Positions 62,766-64,000 of a stretch of 64,000 nucleotides of DNA are shown piece by piece. The translations under genes were made by a program, and so were the position numbers. Location: contig JANYHK010000026.1 of assembly GCA_025359105.1 (NCBI GenBank), positions 124,001 to 188,000 on the forward strand, in the 5' to 3' direction. Position 1 is the first letter of the stretch. Every line of letters begins with the position of its first letter. Origin of the DNA: Myxococcales bacterium. Its GTDB lineage: Bacteria; Myxococcota_A; Polyangia; Polyangiales; Polyangiaceae. The notes under the pieces are model-generated. The model made no database searches. It was not told the DNA's origin and was given only the letters and a program-made list of their open reading frames with translations.

Positions 62766-64000
62766 TCAGGCGGGTTTCTTGGTGGACGGCGTCCGGCCGA
62801 CGATCGCCTCGTGCACGACTCGGAGGAGCTCCTCTGCGCCGAAGGGCTTCGCGATGAAGCGCCCGAGAGCGACCGGCACCTCCTGCTCGCTGTAGCCCGA
62901 CATGAACAGGAAGGGCACCTCCACGCCCGCCGCCGCCGCAGCGCGCGCGAGCGCGGGACCGTCGAGATTCGGCATGAGCACGTCGCTGACGACGAGTCGG
63001 ATCTCGCCGCCGCGGGCGCGAAGGAGGGAGAGCGCCTCCTCGCCGCCGCCCGCCTCGACTACCGTGTATCCGCCTTCCTGTAGGGTACGCACGGTGGCGC
63101 GGCGGACGAACGAGTCATCCTCGACGACCAGGACGACCTCACCCGCCCGGCCCCGGACGGGCGCGGGCAAGGCCGCGACGACGGGCGGAGTCGGCGCGTC
63201 GATGCGAGGCAAGAAAACGCGGAAGGTCGACCCCTGCCCGACCTTGCTCTCCACCACGATGAAGCCGCCGTGGCGCTCGACGATGCCGTGCGTCGTCGCG
63301 AGGCCAAGCCCGGTGCCCTGTCCCACTCCTTTGCTCGTGAAGAACGGCTCGAAGATCCGTCCGCGGGTCGCCTCGTCCATCCCCGCGCCGGTGTCCGAGA
63401 TCGCGAGGCAGACGTAGTCGCCTGGCGCTCCCGTCCTCGGGTCCGTCGCATGGGCGTTCGAACCGTCGATCCGGAGCGTTCCACCGTCGGGCATCGCATC
63501 GCGCGCGTTGACGACGAGGTTCATGAGCGCCTGTTCGAGCTGTGACGGATCGACGCACACGTGCCAAGCGTCCGGCGCGATCGTCACGCGCATCGGGATG
63601 GCGTCGCCGAGCAGGCGCGTGAGCAGCGGCTCGACCTTGGCGAGCGCCTCCGCGACCTGCAGCGTGACGGGCGAAGAGGGCTGGCGTCGCGCAAACGTCA
63701 AGAGCTGACGCGTCAGCGCGGAGGCCCTCGCCGCCGCGTCGAGCGCGTCCTTCAGATCGCGACGAGCCTCGGAGTCCTTCGGGAGCGACCGGAGCGCGAG
63801 CTCCGTGCAACCGGTGATGACCGTGAGCAGGTTGTTGAAGTCGTGCGCCACGCCGCCGGCGAGCCGGCCGATGCTCTCGAGCTTCTGCGACTCCCTGAGC
63901 GACGCCTCGAGGAGCTTCCGGTCGGTGATGTCGGCCAGCGTCGCGAGGACCTGCGCGACCTCGCCGCTCGGATCGAGCTCCGGCACGGCATGGACGAGGA
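62766..64000 (-). CDS. Hybrid histidine kinase with C-terminal receiver (N-terminal part outside window)
   Basis: At least 411 residues; the frame is open to the window edge and continues into PAS-like sequence (HAVPELDPSGEV ... LADITDRK), so a GTG at 63986 is unlikely to be the start. The kinase core has GGVAHDFNNLLTVI, NLVVNARDAMP, ISDTGAGMDEATRGRIFEPF and GQGTGLGLATTHGIV. A receiver domain ends it (VVEDDSFVRR, phospho-Asp in LVVSDVLMPNLDG, FMSGYSEQ, FIAKPFGAEEL). This NtrB-like kinase with a trailing receiver is common in myxobacteria. Confidence 0.93.
   Translation of the reverse strand, partial: LVHAVPELDPSGEVAQVLATLADITDRKLLEASLRESQKLESIGRLAGGVAHDFNNLLTVITGCTELALRSLPKDSEARRDLKDALDAAARASALTRQLLTFARRQPSSPVTLQVAEALAKVEPLLTRLLGDAIPMRVTIAPDAWHVCVDPSQLEQALMNLVVNARDAMPDGGTLRIDGSNAHATDPRTGAPGDYVCLAISDTGAGMDEATRGRIFEPFFTSKGVGQGTGLGLATTHGIVERHGGFIVVESKVGQGSTFRVFLPRIDAPTPPVVAALPAPVRGRAGEVVLVVEDDSFVRRATVRTLQEGGYTVVEAGGGEEALSLLRARGGEIRLVVSDVLMPNLDGPALARAAAAAGVEVPFLFMSGYSEQEVPVALGRFIAKPFGAEELLRVVHEAIVGRTPSTKKPA

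Overview
The window is about 70% GC, gene-dense and typical of a large-genome myxobacterium, most likely order Polyangiales. This is inferred from family content, not from a marker gene. The signs are membrane-anchored Ser/Thr kinases, FHA-type sigma54 activators, MYXO-CTERM-like sorting tails, many Cys-rich lipoproteins, VWA and sulfatase-modifying-factor lipoproteins, and a wealth of two-component proteins. I saw no rRNA, tRNA, CRISPR array or insertion sequence.

Layout. 1-1.6 kb: the end of egtB and complete egtD (ergothioneine synthesis), closed by a hairpin terminator. 1.8-9.1 kb: a minus-strand operon in the order response regulator, histidine kinase, TolC, adaptor, RND pump. 9.2-11.6 kb: a lipoprotein phosphoesterase and an orphan efflux adaptor. 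11.7-14.4 kb: a Ser/Thr kinase fused to an extracytoplasmic ligand-binding domain. 14.4-17.3 kb: a Cys-rich lipoprotein whose sigma54 promoter and four upstream CTGTACA sites lie beside an FHA-sigma54 activator gene. 17.5-22.5 kb: a VWA lipoprotein, an ECF sigma factor with a built-in zinc-finger tail, a receiver protein and an NtrC-type regulator with its soluble kinase. 22.5-28.5 kb: an NTP-carrier-like transporter, two small stress-type proteins, a hydrolase/beta-barrel fusion and a decayed PAP2 phosphatase gene. 28.5-35.5 kb: a glycosyltransferase, an FGE-type lipoprotein, a kinase and PP2C pair, then CsbD, DUF4398 and OmpA envelope genes. 35.6-43.2 kb: a large AsmA-like protein, an ice-binding-like lipoprotein, a GGDEF response regulator, small membrane and KGG proteins, and a frameshifted heparinase-like MYXO-CTERM gene. 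43.4-55.7 kb: a minus-strand run with a truncated SDR, a third kinase, a giant cyclic beta-1,2-glucan synthase, a tandem USP and a PA2169-type ferritin-like protein. 55.8-64 kb: divergent receiver genes, a histidine kinase fragment, more small stress-type paralogs, a site-2 protease, a TerB-like protein, a lipase-like hydrolase and a hybrid histidine kinase that runs off the edge.

How it may work together. The main new observation is a dense set of sigma54 (-24/-12) promoter matches of the form xGGCxxx-N4-xTGCA/T in front of about 19 genes. Some genes with a normal leader and ribosome site (ferritin-like, CsbD, small DUF proteins) also carry a shared CGCCACA dyad upstream, in two cases about 85 bp before +1. 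For signalling genes (kinases, PP2C, receiver proteins, GGDEF) the predicted +1 falls 1-5 bases before the start codon, which suggests leaderless or nearly leaderless sigma54 transcripts. Two sigma54 activators are encoded here. I propose that much of this window is a sigma54-controlled envelope-stress and signalling island. The promoters are read directly from sequence; the regulon and its activator assignments are inference.
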